Shown: positions 53,794 through 63,296, counted from the stretch's first letter. The stretch is 64,000 nucleotides of DNA from Erythrobacter dokdonensis DSW-74 (GCF_001677335.1 NZ_LZYB01000003.1:248001-312000); one strand, 5' to 3'. Notes: generated by a model from the sequence alone, not told the origin. Program-made: numbers and translations.

Positions 53794-54498
53794 ATGAGGC
53801 TGCGCGAACGGCTTGTGGATGTCGGCCGCTTCATGGTGCGCCCCACGCCCGCCATTGCGCCTATGCCCTGGGGCCGCGGCCTGCTGGCGGCCTTGCTGGT
53901 GGTTTTCCTGTTCGACCTCGCGCTCGACAAGACGGTGGTCGAACTGACCGCGCTGCTCGATGCGGGGGCGGGGTTCCTCCCCGATCCGGTCGAGGAGGAA
54001 ACCACGCTGGCCGAGGATCTGTTTTCCTATCTCCTGCTCGCCCCGGTGGTGGAGGAACTGGTCTATCGCGGCTGGCTGACGGGCCGCATGGCGGCGCTGA
54101 GGTTCGCGCTTTACGGCTTTGCGGCAGAGGCGTTCTTCGTCGCGGCCCTGTTCGTAGGCGAGGAGAAGGGGATGCCGCTGGCGCTGGCGGGCGTAGGTCT
54201 GGCGCTGGTGGGGTTGATCCACTGGGGGCTCACGCGTGAGCGCGACACGGCGGTGCCCGACTGGTTCACCCGCCATTTCCACTGGTTCGTATGGGGCAGC
54301 ACGTTGCTCTTCGGCCTTATGCACCTCGGCAATTACGAGCCGCTGACGCACCAGCTTGGCGTGCTGGTGGTCCTGCCCCAGACGATCGGCGGATTGCTGC
54401 TCGCCTATAGCCGCACCCGGCTCGGCCTGCGGGCGGCGATGCTGCATCACGCCGCCTACAATGCGCTGTTTCTCGCCAGCGATTACGGCTGGTGGTGA
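53794..54498 (+). CDS. CPBP-family intramembrane metalloprotease-like protein
   Basis: 234-aa membrane protein with about six helices. The Abi/CPBP motifs are EELVYRG (EExxxR) after the second helix, then a histidine in GLMHLGNYE and the last motif LHHAAYNALF, so the active site looks complete. Members are processing proteases or bacteriocin self-immunity proteins. The ATG at 53794 has GGGGAG upstream; a TTG at 53704 would add a segment with no conservation. It converges with the YbjQ gene. Confidence 0.83.
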   Translation: MRLRERLVDVGRFMVRPTPAIAPMPWGRGLLAALLVVFLFDLALDKTVVELTALLDAGAGFLPDPVEEETTLAEDLFSYLLLAPVVEELVYRGWLTGRMAALRFALYGFAAEAFFVAALFVGEEKGMPLALAGVGLALVGLIHWGLTRERDTAVPDWFTRHFHWFVWGSTLLFGLMHLGNYEPLTHQLGVLVVLPQTIGGLLLAYSRTRLGLRAAMLHHAAYNALFLASDYGWW

Positions 54499-54505
54499 GG
54501 GGCCG

Positions 54506-54853
54506 TCAGACCCGCACCGCCGTGCCGCTGGCGCTGACCATCAGCATCGAGCCATTGGCGCCGATCACCTCGTAATCAAGGTCGATGCCCACCACGGCAT
54601 TGCCGCCCAGCGATGCCGCTTCGGCCTGCAATTCCTCGATCGCCTGCTTGCGTGCATCGGCGAGGATGCGTTCATAGCTGCCCGACCGCCCGCCGACGAT
54701 GTCGCGGATATTGGCGAACAGGTCGCGGAACAGGTTCGCGCCGACGATCACCTCGCCGGTGACGATGCCGCAATATTCCTGAATCGGGTGGCCTTCGATT
54801 GTCGGGGTGGTGGTGACGGTGACGCCGCGCGCGTCTTTCCATGGGCCGGGCAT
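54506..54853 (-). CDS. YbjQ/UPF0145 family protein
   Basis: 115 aa; a small cytoplasmic pentamer-forming family, sometimes annotated as heavy-metal binding. Recognised by [20 protein letters not shown] (first residues of the fold), [12 protein letters not shown] and [13 protein letters not shown]. No molecular function is established. It follows the S41-like gene by 59 bases on the same strand. Confidence 0.88.
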   Translation of the reverse strand: MPGPWKDARGVTVTTTPTIEGHPIQEYCGIVTGEVIVGANLFRDLFANIRDIVGGRSGSYERILADARKQAIEELQAEAASLGGNAVVGIDLDYEVIGANGSMLMVSASGTAVRV

Positions 54854-54912
54854 TCGTAGTCCTCCTCAAGTGGTGTCCTATTCATGTAAGACACTACACT
54901 GTGGCGCGCAAG

Positions 54913-55950
54913 CTAATCGAGCGGGCAGAGCACTTCGCCTTTGGCATAACGCACCGCCCAATCGACCAAGTCGGCTCTCGCGGGATCGATCCGACAATCG
55001 GGAGTAACGCCGTTTCCTGCGATAACCTGACCTGATGGGCGGCGCGTCACTGCCGTTACCAGCGTAAAAGCGTAATGCCGCCCAATCGGATAGACCGAAC
55101 GGATCAGCGACTGGCCGCTCGTTTGCACCCCGAGGATTCGCGCGCGGCCGTTGTCCTGCAGGCTCGCGGCGAGAATTTCTCCGCCTTGCGTCGTTCTCTC
55201 GCTCACCAGCACCACTATCGGCAAACCATTCGTCGCATCCGGAAGGCGGGCGCTGTAACGCGCATTTTCGCGTGGCGAGCGGCCGACCGTTTCGACAATG
55301 ATGCCCGATGACAGAAACAGGTCTGCTAGCTCCGCAAGTTCAGGAAGCGCCCCGCCCGTGTCGTCGCGCAGGTCCAGAACCACGGCACGCGCTGGGCGGT
55401 AATTCTCAATCACCTTCCGCCATTCCTGCGTTGGGAGCTGGCCATAGCCGTTCGCGATGCGCAGGACGATGCGGTCATCTGTCACGCTAAGCGCGCAGCA
55501 CTCGCGAGCGCGTTCACCGGGTGCTTGTGCCGAGAGCGCATCAAGGCTTTCCGGCCCGATGAGCTCGTTGCCCTGACCGAGCGCCTCGAGCAGCGCCTGC
55601 GTCAAATCATGGGCGTATAGGGCGTGATCCTCGCTCGAGGAAGCGCGACTTACGCAATTCCACACAGCGCCGGTAATTCCGGCGAGGCTTTCGCGGAACG
55701 CCGGATTTTCGTCGGCTTCGTCCAGGCACTGGTCAAAGCGCGGGCGATCAAGTTCCAGCGCACGAGACTTCTGGATCAAGGCGTTCTCCAACATCGCCCG
55801 ATCAGGCTCGACCGCATAAGCACGCTCAATCCGTGCCCCAAGGTGTGCGAAATTCTGCGGTTCAAACGGTCGGTCTTGCGATGATTGTGCTGTCGCCGGA
55901 AAGCCGCCACATAAACCGGCCAGAACCAACGCAAGGTGAAGGATTTTCAT
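54913..55950 (-). CDS. S41-peptidase homologue with lost catalytic residues
   Basis: 345-aa secreted protein; signal peptide [21 protein letters not shown]. The C-terminal half has the S41 fold: VVLDLRDDTGGALPELA (191-207), then SERTTQGGEILAASLQDNGR where active proteases have SASASEI, and VQTSGQS where they have the TFGKG lysine. Both Ser and Lys are therefore replaced. No PDZ domain is evident; the region 150-175 is the only candidate. It may be a binding or scaffold protein. The ATG at 55950 overlaps the gapR stop (TGATG). Confidence 0.82.
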   Translation of the reverse strand: MKILHLALVLAGLCGGFPATAQSSQDRPFEPQNFAHLGARIERAYAVEPDRAMLENALIQKSRALELDRPRFDQCLDEADENPAFRESLAGITGAVWNCVSRASSSEDHALYAHDLTQALLEALGQGNELIGPESLDALSAQAPGERARECCALSVTDDRIVLRIANGYGQLPTQEWRKVIENYRPARAVVLDLRDDTGGALPELAELADLFLSSGIIVETVGRSPRENARYSARLPDATNGLPIVVLVSERTTQGGEILAASLQDNGRARILGVQTSGQSLIRSVYPIGRHYAFTLVTAVTRRPSGQVIAGNGVTPDCRIDPARADLVDWAVRYAKGEVLCPLD

Positions 55951-56186
55951 CACCCCATACCGAGCGCGTTCTTGTAGGTTTCCAGCACCATTTCCTGCTC
56001 GCTGCGATCGTCAGGCTTCATCTTCCGAAGGCGCACGATCTGGCGCATGATCTTGGGATCATAGCCCACCGCCTTGGCCTCCATGTAGACGTCGCGGATA
56101 TCGTCGGCGATGCCCTTCTTTTCTTCTTCGAGGCGTTCGATGCGCTCGATCAGAAGGCGCAGGCGGTCATCGGTGGCGTCAGCCAT
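55950..56186 (-). CDS. gapR: GapR-family nucleoid-associated protein (DUF2312)
   Basis: 78-aa helical DNA-binding protein. In Caulobacter GapR clamps overtwisted AT-rich DNA ahead of forks and polymerases. The signature [17 protein letters not shown] and [13 protein letters not shown] are present, and the length is normal. The ATG at 56186 gives this form; the frame is open upstream but carries only GC-rich shadow sequence. It is followed with a one-base overlap by the S41-like gene. Confidence 0.95.
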   Translation of the reverse strand: MADATDDRLRLLIERIERLEEEKKGIADDIRDVYMEAKAVGYDPKIMRQIVRLRKMKPDDRSEQEMVLETYKNALGMG

Positions 56187-56268
56187 TTGGGGGTCTCCAT
56201 CGCAAAACGAGAATCGGTTGGCAGGGGCGATAGCCAGAGCCCCGCGCCGATTGAACACCTTGCGAAAA

Positions 56269-56580
56269 TTAATCCTGTGCGTTCTTCGCCACGCTCTCGG
56301 CCATCCGCGCCAGTTGCTCCTCGGTCGCGGGGGTCTGGCGGGTCGCCTTCCATTCGGAGCTCGGCATTCCGTGGACAAGAGTGCGTGCCTGCTCCTTGTC
56401 GCCGGGGTAGCCCGCCTCACGGATCCAGTCGGCCAGGCAGTTGCGGCAGAACCCCGCCAGCCCCATCAGGTCGATGTTCTGGGCATCGTGGCGGTGGCGC
56501 AGGTGGCGCACCAGCCGGCGGAAGGCAGCAGCGGCCTGGGCGTCGTCGAGGGCATCGAGCGGATCGGCATTGCTATTCAT
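56269..56580 (-). CDS. DUF1244 family protein
   Basis: 103 aa; recognised by [20 protein letters not shown] and [15 protein letters not shown], with the conserved cysteine pair CRNC that may bind a metal. Function is unknown although the family is common in proteobacteria. The ATG at 56580 is preferred over an upstream start at 56652. It is first in a minus-strand run with gapR, 82 bases away, and diverges from pyk. Confidence 0.9.
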   Translation of the reverse strand: MNSNADPLDALDDAQAAAAFRRLVRHLRHRHDAQNIDLMGLAGFCRNCLADWIREAGYPGDKEQARTLVHGMPSSEWKATRQTPATEEQLARMAESVAKNAQD

Positions 56581-56645
56581 CGCGGCTTTTCCTTGAGTTG
56601 AAAAACGGCTGTGCCATAGGCCGCACCAACGAGGGATAGCCAAAA

Positions 56646-58118
56646 ATGACACGACGCGAGCAACCGAGGATCGACCCGCGCGGGCGCAAGGTCAAGATTC
56701 TCGCCACGATCGGCCCCGCGAGCCGCTCGCCGGAGATGCTCGCGCGGCTGGTGCGCGCCGGGGCCGATGCCTTCCGCCTCAACATGAGCCACGGGGCCCA
56801 TGCCGATCACGAGGCGGCGATCCACGCCATCCGTGCGCTGGAAAAGCAATATGCCAAGCCGATTGCGATCCTTGCCGACCTGCAGGGGCCAAAGCTGCGA
56901 GTCGGCACCTTCAGGGACGGACAGGCAGTGATCCGCCATTCGGGCCATTTCGTGCTCGACCGGGACGAGACGCCGGGCGACGAAAACCGCGTCTGCCTGC
57001 CGCATCCCGAACTGTTCGGGATCATGGAGCGCGGCCAGCGGCTGCTGATCAACGACGGCAAGATCCGGCTGAAGGTGCTTGAAGCGGACGAAAACCGCAT
57101 CCTGTGCAGCGCCGAAGTGGGCGGGGTGATTTCCGATCGCAAGGGCGTGAACGTGCCCGACGCCGAGGTGCCGATCCCCGCGCTGACCGACAAGGACCGC
57201 CGCGACCTTGCCTTCGCCACCGAGCATGGCGCGGACTGGATTGCATTGAGTTTCGTGCAGCGGCCTGAGGATATCGCCGAGGCGCGCAAGCTGATCGGAT
57301 CGCGCCACACGGCACTGTGCGCCAAGATCGAAAAGCCACAGGCGGTCCACCGGCTCGATGCGATCATCGAACTGGCTGACGGGATCATGGTGGCGCGCGG
57401 CGACCTTGGGGTGGAACTCGAACCCTTCGAGGTGCCGCCGCTCCAGAAGAAGATCGTCGCCACCGCGCGCCGCGCGGGCAAGCCGGTGATCGTGGCGACC
57501 CAGATGCTCGAATCGATGATCGAGGCGCCGACCCCGACCCGCGCCGAAGTCTCCGACGTCGCCAATGCGGTCTATGACGGTGCCGATGCGGTGATGCTGT
57601 CGGCCGAAAGTGCGGCCGGTGCCTGGCCCGAAGAATCGGTCGCCATGATGGACCGCATCGCCGTGCAGGTCGAAAACGACGAAGGCTACAAGGAACGGGT
57701 GCGGTTTCTCGATACGCCGCCCGATGCCACCACCTCCGATGCGCTCGCCCATGCCTGCATGACCATTGCCGATACCGTGCCGATCAGCGCCATCACGGTG
57801 TTCACCTCGTCGGGCTCGACTGCGCGGCGGGTCGCGCGGGAACGGCCGGGCACGCCGATGTTAGTGCTTACCCCTTCGACCCGCACCGCGCGGCGGCTGG
57901 CGCTGCTGTGGGGCGCGCATGCGGTGGCGACCAAGGACATCGGCAGTTTTGAGGAAATGATCGGCAAGGGTCGTCGCATGGCGCTGCGCCACGGCTTTGC
58001 CCAAGCCGGGGCCAAGCTCATCGTGCTCGCCGGCGTGCCCTTTGGAACCCCCGGCGCGACCAATCTGCTCCACGTCGTGACCGTGACCGGCGACGAGCTG
58101 GACAAGCACAGGGCCTAG
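56646..58118 (+). CDS. pyk: pyruvate kinase
   Basis: Last step of glycolysis: phosphoenolpyruvate and ADP to pyruvate and ATP. 490 aa; the barrel start KVKILATIGPASR, the active-site signature IELADGIMVARGDLGVEL and the substrate lysine in AKIEKPQA are intact. The C-terminal allosteric domain (about 355-480) contains SGSTARRVARERP. The ATG at 56646 follows GAGGGATAG. Located 65 bases from the divergent DUF1244 gene. Confidence 0.96.
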   Translation: MTRREQPRIDPRGRKVKILATIGPASRSPEMLARLVRAGADAFRLNMSHGAHADHEAAIHAIRALEKQYAKPIAILADLQGPKLRVGTFRDGQAVIRHSGHFVLDRDETPGDENRVCLPHPELFGIMERGQRLLINDGKIRLKVLEADENRILCSAEVGGVISDRKGVNVPDAEVPIPALTDKDRRDLAFATEHGADWIALSFVQRPEDIAEARKLIGSRHTALCAKIEKPQAVHRLDAIIELADGIMVARGDLGVELEPFEVPPLQKKIVATARRAGKPVIVATQMLESMIEAPTPTRAEVSDVANAVYDGADAVMLSAESAAGAWPEESVAMMDRIAVQVENDEGYKERVRFLDTPPDATTSDALAHACMTIADTVPISAITVFTSSGSTARRVARERPGTPMLVLTPSTRTARRLALLWGAHAVATKDIGSFEEMIGKGRRMALRHGFAQAGAKLIVLAGVPFGTPGATNLLHVVTVTGDELDKHRA

Positions 58119-58188
58119 TCTGCCAAGCGCGCGCCTGATAACCTTCATCTGCGCCGGCAGGTTCCGGCGCTTGCCGAGGGAGGATGGC

Positions 58189-58485
58189 ATGAGACTGGCG
58201 ATTATCGGACTGGCCGCTGTCGGTCTGGCGGGTTGTGCAACCATGGGAGACGATGGTGGTCCCGGTAGCGGGCCGATGCCGATGATGTGCAATGCCGAAA
58301 AGGTGCAGTCTTATGTCGGCAAGCAGGCCAATGCGGATACCGGCGCGACGATCCTCAAGCAAAGCGGTGCGCGCACTCTTCGCTGGGGCCCGCCCAATGC
58401 GGCGTGGACGATGGATTACCGGCAGGATCGTGTGAACGTGCAGTATGATGCCGGCATGACGATCGGGCAGATCACCTGCGGATGA
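58189..58485 (+). CDS. I78-family peptidase-inhibitor-like lipoprotein
   Basis: 98 aa; a lipoprotein signal with lipobox LAGC (Cys16) opens it. The mature part has the I78 pattern: CNAEKVQSYVGK, ARTLRWGPPN, TMDYRQDRVNVQYD and terminal ITCG. Members resemble elastase inhibitors, but most bacterial ones are untested. GAGGGAGGA upstream supports the ATG at 58189. Its stop overlaps the RidA start as ATGA. Confidence 0.88.
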   Translation: MRLAIIGLAAVGLAGCATMGDDGGPGSGPMPMMCNAEKVQSYVGKQANADTGATILKQSGARTLRWGPPNAAWTMDYRQDRVNVQYDAGMTIGQITCG

Positions 58486-58880
58486 GCGGGCGGCAGCGGG
58501 CGACCTCGGGTTCGCCCTATGAAGCGACCTTCGGCTTTGCCCGCGCGGTGCGGGAAGGCAATCGCATCATCGTTGCCGGAACGGGGCCGGTCGAGCCTGA
58601 CGGTTCGACGACGCCCGGCGGCGCTGCCGAGCAGGCCGAGCGGTGCTGCACGACCATTCTTGCGGCAATCGAGCAACTTGGCGGTAGCGCGGCCGACGTG
58701 GTGCGCACCCGGATGCTGCTGACCGACCCTGCGGATCAGGACGCGGTCGGCGCGGTCCATGCGCGCTTTTTCGGTGCGGCCCGCCCGGCAGCGACCATGG
58801 CCGGCGTCGCATGGCTGTGCCGCCCGGAATGGAAGGTGGAGATCGAGGCCGAGGCGGTTGTTGGTTCCGATCAGGCGTGA
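58482..58880 (+). CDS. RidA (YjgF/UK114) family protein
   Basis: 132 aa. RidA proteins hydrolyse reactive enamines and imines; this one is of the divergent YjgH-like type. The conserved arginine (AARPAATMAGV) and the final VEIEAEAVV are present. It is coupled by ATGA to the I78-family lipoprotein gene upstream and overlaps the convergent gene by 10 bases. Exact substrate unknown. Confidence 0.88.
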   Translation: MSGRQRATSGSPYEATFGFARAVREGNRIIVAGTGPVEPDGSTTPGGAAEQAERCCTTILAAIEQLGGSAADVVRTRMLLTDPADQDAVGAVHARFFGAARPAATMAGVAWLCRPEWKVEIEAEAVVGSDQA

Positions 58881-59245
58881 GCCAGCCGTTCTTCGACCAA
58901 GCGGACCAACGCCTCGAGATCCGATAGCGCGTCCAGCTCAGCCGCGCTCACCAGCACCTTCGGCACGGCGCCATCCTGTTCCAGCAGAATCGCGGGTAGG
59001 GGGATCGCGAGATCGGGAAAAGCCAGCGAAAAATCATCGCGGTGGTGGAACACCTTGTCCTGCGGCAGGCCCGCGAGGAACTGTCGCCAGCGGCGATGCA
59101 TTGACACATAGCCGTATGTCAGCGCGCACAGCGAACAAGGATAAGTCGCAGGTCGCGCCACCTTCCAGACCGCGTCCTTCAATGCGTTCAGCCAGCCGCC
59201 GTCGGCATTGTAGACAAGGGTCAGGCGGCTTTCAGAGCGGTTCAT
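58871..59245 (-). CDS. uncharacterised CxxC protein
   Basis: 124 aa, not assigned to a named family. After VYNADGGWLNALKDAVWKV comes a CxxC pair in YPCSLCALTYG, then an aromatic stretch and an acidic helical C-terminus. The N-terminal strand-turn and CxxC recall thiol-redox or DUF393-like folds, without a firm match. The ATG at 59245 is chosen; the frame continues upstream without content. It converges with the RidA gene and diverges from the acyl-CoA dehydrogenase operon. Confidence 0.72.
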   Translation of the reverse strand: MNRSESRLTLVYNADGGWLNALKDAVWKVARPATYPCSLCALTYGYVSMHRRWRQFLAGLPQDKVFHHRDDFSLAFPDLAIPLPAILLEQDGAVPKVLVSAAELDALSDLEALVRLVEERLAHA

Positions 59246-59371
59246 GCCGCTAGATACGCACGCGCGCGCCATGCAGGTTACGAAATTCGCAAGCTGCCTA
59301 GCAAAAATCCTCACGCAGCATTGCCGCGCCAGCCTTTTCCAACCCCGCAAAGCCCGTTAGAGGCCTTGGCT

Positions 59372-60517
59372 ATGCACGGACAGTTTCAACTCACCGAAGA
59401 CCAGCTGGCGATCCGCGAGGTCGCCCAGCGCTTCACCGCCGACAACATCACCCCCAACGCCGCCGAATGGGACGAGAAACATATCTTCCCCCGCGACGTC
59501 ATCCAGAAGAGCGCCGAGCTCGGCTTCGGGGCGATCTACGTGTCCGAGGAATCGGGCGGGATCGGCCTCGGGCGGCTTGAGGCGGCGCTCATCATGGAGG
59601 CGATGGCCTATGGTTGCCCCTCCACATCCGCCTTCATCTCGATCCACAACATGGCCGCCTGGATGATCGACCGCTTCGGCGCGGAGGCAGTGAAGGCGAA
59701 GTACCTGCCCAGCCTCGTCACCATGGAGAAAATCGCCAGCTATTGCCTGACCGAGCCAGGCTCGGGCTCGGACGCGGCGGCGCTCAAGACCACTGCGCGC
59801 CGGGATGGCGATCATTATGTGCTGAACGGCACCAAGCAGTTCATCTCCGGCGCGGGCGCGAACGAAATCTATGTCGCGATGGTGCGCACCGGCGAGGATG
59901 GCCCCAAGGGCATTTCCTGCATCGTGATCGAGAAGGACATGCCCGGCGTCAGCTTCGGCGCGCAGGAAAAGAAGCTAGGCTGGCACTCCCAGCCGACCGC
60001 GCAGCTGATCCTTGAAGACGTGCGGGTGCCGGCAGAAAACCTCGTTGGCGGCGAGGGCGAGGGTTTCCGGATCGCGATGATGGGACTGGATGGCGGGCGG
60101 CTGAATATCGGTGCCTGTTCGCTCGGCGGGGCGCAAAGGTGCCTTGATGAAGCGATCCAGTACACCAAGGATCGCAAGCAGTTCGGTCAGGCCGTTGCCG
60201 AGTTCCAGAACACCCAGTTCATGCTCGCCGACATGGCGACTGATCTGGAGGCGGCGCGGGCGCTGCTCTATCTCGCCGCGGCCAAGGTCACCGACAACGC
60301 GCCTGACAAGACCCGCTTTTCCGCCATGGCCAAGCGGCTCGCGACCGACAATGGCAGTGCCGTGGTCGACCGCGCGCTGCAATTGTTCGGCGGTTACGGC
60401 TACCTTCAGGATTATCCCATCGAACGCTTCTGGCGCGATCTCAGGGTGCACTCGATCCTTGAGGGCACCAACCAGATCATGCGCATGGTCGTGGGCCGGG
60501 ATTTGCTGCGCCAGTGA
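59372..60517 (+). CDS. acyl-CoA dehydrogenase, probably isobutyryl-CoA specific
   Basis: 381-aa FAD enzyme. ACAD features: CLTEPGSGSDAAALKT, the arginine-containing DRKQFGQ, and the catalytic glutamate placed in HSILEGTNQIMR. Isobutyryl-CoA specificity is inferred from the operon, which continues with hydroxyisobutyryl-CoA hydrolase, enoyl-CoA hydratase and hydroxyisobutyrate dehydrogenase, the set for valine breakdown. The ATG at 59372 begins MHGQFQLTEDQ; an upstream extension has no conserved sequence. Confidence 0.91.
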   Translation: MHGQFQLTEDQLAIREVAQRFTADNITPNAAEWDEKHIFPRDVIQKSAELGFGAIYVSEESGGIGLGRLEAALIMEAMAYGCPSTSAFISIHNMAAWMIDRFGAEAVKAKYLPSLVTMEKIASYCLTEPGSGSDAAALKTTARRDGDHYVLNGTKQFISGAGANEIYVAMVRTGEDGPKGISCIVIEKDMPGVSFGAQEKKLGWHSQPTAQLILEDVRVPAENLVGGEGEGFRIAMMGLDGGRLNIGACSLGGAQRCLDEAIQYTKDRKQFGQAVAEFQNTQFMLADMATDLEAARALLYLAAAKVTDNAPDKTRFSAMAKRLATDNGSAVVDRALQLFGGYGYLQDYPIERFWRDLRVHSILEGTNQIMRMVVGRDLLRQ

Positions 60518-60538
60518 GCGCGGGGCGAGGGGAAGAAA

Positions 60539-61594
60539 ATGACTGACGAGGTCCTTATCCGCAGCAATGGCCCGATCGGCCATATCAGCCTCAACCGCCC
60601 CAAAGCATTGCATGCGCTGACGCTCGACATGTGTCATGCCATGAGCGCGGCGCTGAGCGAATGGGCGGCGGACGACAGCATCAAGGCGGTAATCCTCGAT
60701 CATGCCGAGGGGCGCGGCTTCTGCGCGGGCGGGGATATCGCCTTCCTGCGCAATTCGGCGCTCAATGACGGCGGCGTGTCGGGTCGGAAGTTCTTCCACG
60801 ACGAGTACCAGCTCAATCACCAGATGTTCACCTATCCCAAGCCGATCGTCGCCTTCATGGATGGCATCACGATGGGCGGCGGCGTGGGCATTTCGCAGCC
60901 GGCCAAGTTCCGGGTGGCGACCGAAAATACCCGCTTCGCCATGCCCGAAACCGGGATCGGTCTGTTTCCCGATGTCGGCGGCGGCTGGTATCTCTCGCGG
61001 CTCGGCGGGCGGCTGGGGCAGTTCCTCGCGCTCACCGGTGCGCGGCTTGACGGTTCGGAGTGCCTGTGGACGGGCCTTGCCACCCATTACGTGCCGCACG
61101 AGATGCTTGAAGACATCAAGGCGCGCATCCATGATCACCCTGACCGGATCGCTGGCATCCTGTCCGAACCCGTCGGCACCCCGCCCAAGGCCCGGATCGA
61201 AGCCAATGCCGACAGGATCGCCAAGCACTTCGCCTCCGACGCTTACGAGGATATCCTCGCCAGCCTCGAAGCCGCAGCCGACGCTGACGACGACTGGGCA
61301 ATGAAGGAGCGCGACTCGCTCGGCACCAAGAGCCCCCAGACCTGCAAGGTCGCGCTGCGCCAGCTGGCGACCAGCGTGCAGCTGAGCGATTTCGCCGACA
61401 ACATGGCGATGGAATACCGCATCGCCAGCCGTGTGCTGACCCGCCCCGACTTTGCCGAAGGCGTGCGGGCGGTGATCGTCGACAAGACCAATGACCCCAA
61501 ATGGGATCCGGCCACCCCTGAGGAAGTGAGCGAGGCGCTGCTCGACAGCATCTTCGCGCCTCTGTCCGCCGATGAGGAATGGAAACCCCTATGA
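60539..61594 (+). CDS. 3-hydroxyisobutyryl-CoA hydrolase
   Basis: 351 aa, crotonase fold. The oxyanion-hole segments GRGFCAGGDI and TMGGGVGIS, and the acid pair in FAMPETGIGLFPDVGGGW (Glu and Asp), match HIBCH rather than simple hydratases. Releases free 3-hydroxyisobutyrate in valine degradation. It starts 21 bases after the acyl-CoA dehydrogenase gene, and its stop overlaps the following ATG as ATGA. Confidence 0.91.
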   Translation: MTDEVLIRSNGPIGHISLNRPKALHALTLDMCHAMSAALSEWAADDSIKAVILDHAEGRGFCAGGDIAFLRNSALNDGGVSGRKFFHDEYQLNHQMFTYPKPIVAFMDGITMGGGVGISQPAKFRVATENTRFAMPETGIGLFPDVGGGWYLSRLGGRLGQFLALTGARLDGSECLWTGLATHYVPHEMLEDIKARIHDHPDRIAGILSEPVGTPPKARIEANADRIAKHFASDAYEDILASLEAAADADDDWAMKERDSLGTKSPQTCKVALRQLATSVQLSDFADNMAMEYRIASRVLTRPDFAEGVRAVIVDKTNDPKWDPATPEEVSEALLDSIFAPLSADEEWKPL

Positions 61595-62385
61595 CCTATG
61601 AAACCATCACCGCCGAAACCGATGCTCACGGCACCAAGGGCGTCACGCTGCTGACGATCAACCGCCCGCAGGCGCTGAACGCGCTGAATTCCAAGGTGCT
61701 GGAAGAGCTGATTGACGCCTTTGCCGCCTATCAGGCCGATGCGACGCAGCTGTGCGCGATCCTCACGGGTAGCGGCGACAAAGCCTTCGCGGCGGGCGCC
61801 GACATCAAGGAGATGAGCGAGAAGCCGGCGGCGGACTTCTACCTCGACGATTTCTTCAGCCCCTGGACCAGCGAGATCGTCAAGAAGACGCGCAAGCCGT
61901 GGATCGCTGCCGTGAACGGCTTTGCGTTGGGCGGCGGGTGCGAGCTGGCGATGATGGCAGACTTCATCATCGCTTCGGACAAGGCGAAGTTCGGCCAGCC
62001 CGAGATCAAGCTCGGCGTGGCCCCCGGCATGGGCGGTTCGCAGCGGCTGACGCGGGCGATCGGCAAGTCCAAGTCGATGGAAATGTGCCTCACCGGCCGG
62101 ATGATGGGTGCCGAAGAGGCCGAGCGCAGCAACCTCGTCGCCCGCGTGGTGCCGCATGACGAGCTGATCGCCGAAACGCTCAAGACCGCCGCTACCATCG
62201 CCGCGATGCCGCCGATGGCCACCATTGCGAACAAGGAAATGGTGAACTCGGCCTTCGAGATGACGCTCGATCAGGGCCTCATCGTCGAGCGCCGGATCTT
62301 CCAGATTCTTACCGCCTCCGAGGACAAGGCCGAAGGCATGGCAGCCTTCATCGAGAAGCGCGAGGGGCAGTGGAAGGGGCGGTAG
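61591..62385 (+). CDS. enoyl-CoA hydratase
   Basis: 264 aa; hydrates methacrylyl-CoA or other enoyl-CoAs. Both catalytic glutamates are visible, in LGGGCELAM and GQPEIKLGVAPG, and the oxyanion hole uses AFAAGADIKEM. The start at 61591 overlaps the hydrolase stop as ATGA; an ATG at 61579 four codons earlier is possible. Together with its neighbours it completes the steps between isobutyryl-CoA and 3-hydroxyisobutyrate. Confidence 0.92.
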   Translation: MTYETITAETDAHGTKGVTLLTINRPQALNALNSKVLEELIDAFAAYQADATQLCAILTGSGDKAFAAGADIKEMSEKPAADFYLDDFFSPWTSEIVKKTRKPWIAAVNGFALGGGCELAMMADFIIASDKAKFGQPEIKLGVAPGMGGSQRLTRAIGKSKSMEMCLTGRMMGAEEAERSNLVARVVPHDELIAETLKTAATIAAMPPMATIANKEMVNSAFEMTLDQGLIVERRIFQILTASEDKAEGMAAFIEKREGQWKGR

Positions 62386-62413
62386 GCCCACCACAAGGGG
62401 AAGAGAGAGACCT

Positions 62414-63280
62414 ATGAAAATCGCCTTTATCGGCCTTGGCAACATGGGCGGCGGGATGGCCGCTAACCTTGTTAAGGCAGGCCATGAAGTCCGCGCCTTT
62501 GACCTCAGCGAAGCCGCGCTTGCCGCCGCGCGCGAGGCGGGGTGTGCGACCTTCGCTACCGCCAGGGAAGCCTGCGCAGGTGCCGAAGCGGTCGTCTCGA
62601 TGCTGCCCAACGGGGCGATCGTCAAACAGGTCTATTGGGACGACGTCATCGGCCACGCGCCCGAAGGCGCGATCCTGCTCGATTGCTCGACCATCGACGT
62701 TGCCACCGCGCGCGAGGTGATCGAAGTGACCGAGGCGCATGGCTACCAGATGGTCGATGCACCGGTCTCGGGCGGGATCGCCGCGGCCAATGGCGGGACG
62801 CTGACTTTCATGGTGGGGGGGAGCGACGAAGCCTTCGCCCGCGCGCAGCCGATCCTTGCCGCGATGGGAAAGGCGGTGATCCATGCCGGTGCGGCGGGCA
62901 ATGGTCAGGCGGCCAAGATCTGCAACAATATGCTGCTGGCAATCCACATGATCGGCACCTGCGAGGCCTTTGCCATGGCGCAGAAGCTGGGCCTCGATCC
63001 GCAGACCTTCTACGACATTTCCAGCGTGTCGAGCGGCCAGAACTGGTCGATGACCTCCTATTGCCCGGTCCCCGGCGTTGGTCCCAAGACCCCTGCCGAC
63101 AACGACTATCAGGGCGGGTTTGCTGCCGGACTGATGCTGAAAGATCTCAAGCTGGCGATGGAAGCGGCGCAGGCTGCGGGCGCGAAGGTCGAACTGGGCG
63201 ATCACGCTCGCGCGATCTATGAAGCCTTCGCCCGGGACAATGCCGCGACGGACTTTTCCGGCATCATCCGCACCCTTTGA
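62414..63280 (+). CDS. mmsB: 3-hydroxyisobutyrate dehydrogenase
   Basis: 288 aa; oxidises 3-hydroxyisobutyrate to methylmalonate semialdehyde with NAD+. The Rossmann start IAFIGLGNMGGGMAANL, the substrate motif DAPVSGGIAAANGGTL and the catalytic lysine in GQAAKICNNMLL are complete. A Shine-Dalgarno GGGGAAGAG precedes the ATG. Last gene of the four-gene operon. The next enzyme (mmsA) is not in the window. Confidence 0.94.
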   Translation: MKIAFIGLGNMGGGMAANLVKAGHEVRAFDLSEAALAAAREAGCATFATAREACAGAEAVVSMLPNGAIVKQVYWDDVIGHAPEGAILLDCSTIDVATAREVIEVTEAHGYQMVDAPVSGGIAAANGGTLTFMVGGSDEAFARAQPILAAMGKAVIHAGAAGNGQAAKICNNMLLAIHMIGTCEAFAMAQKLGLDPQTFYDISSVSSGQNWSMTSYCPVPGVGPKTPADNDYQGGFAAGLMLKDLKLAMEAAQAAGAKVELGDHARAIYEAFARDNAATDFSGIIRTL

Positions 63281-63296
63281 CCATGCATCCCGGCGC

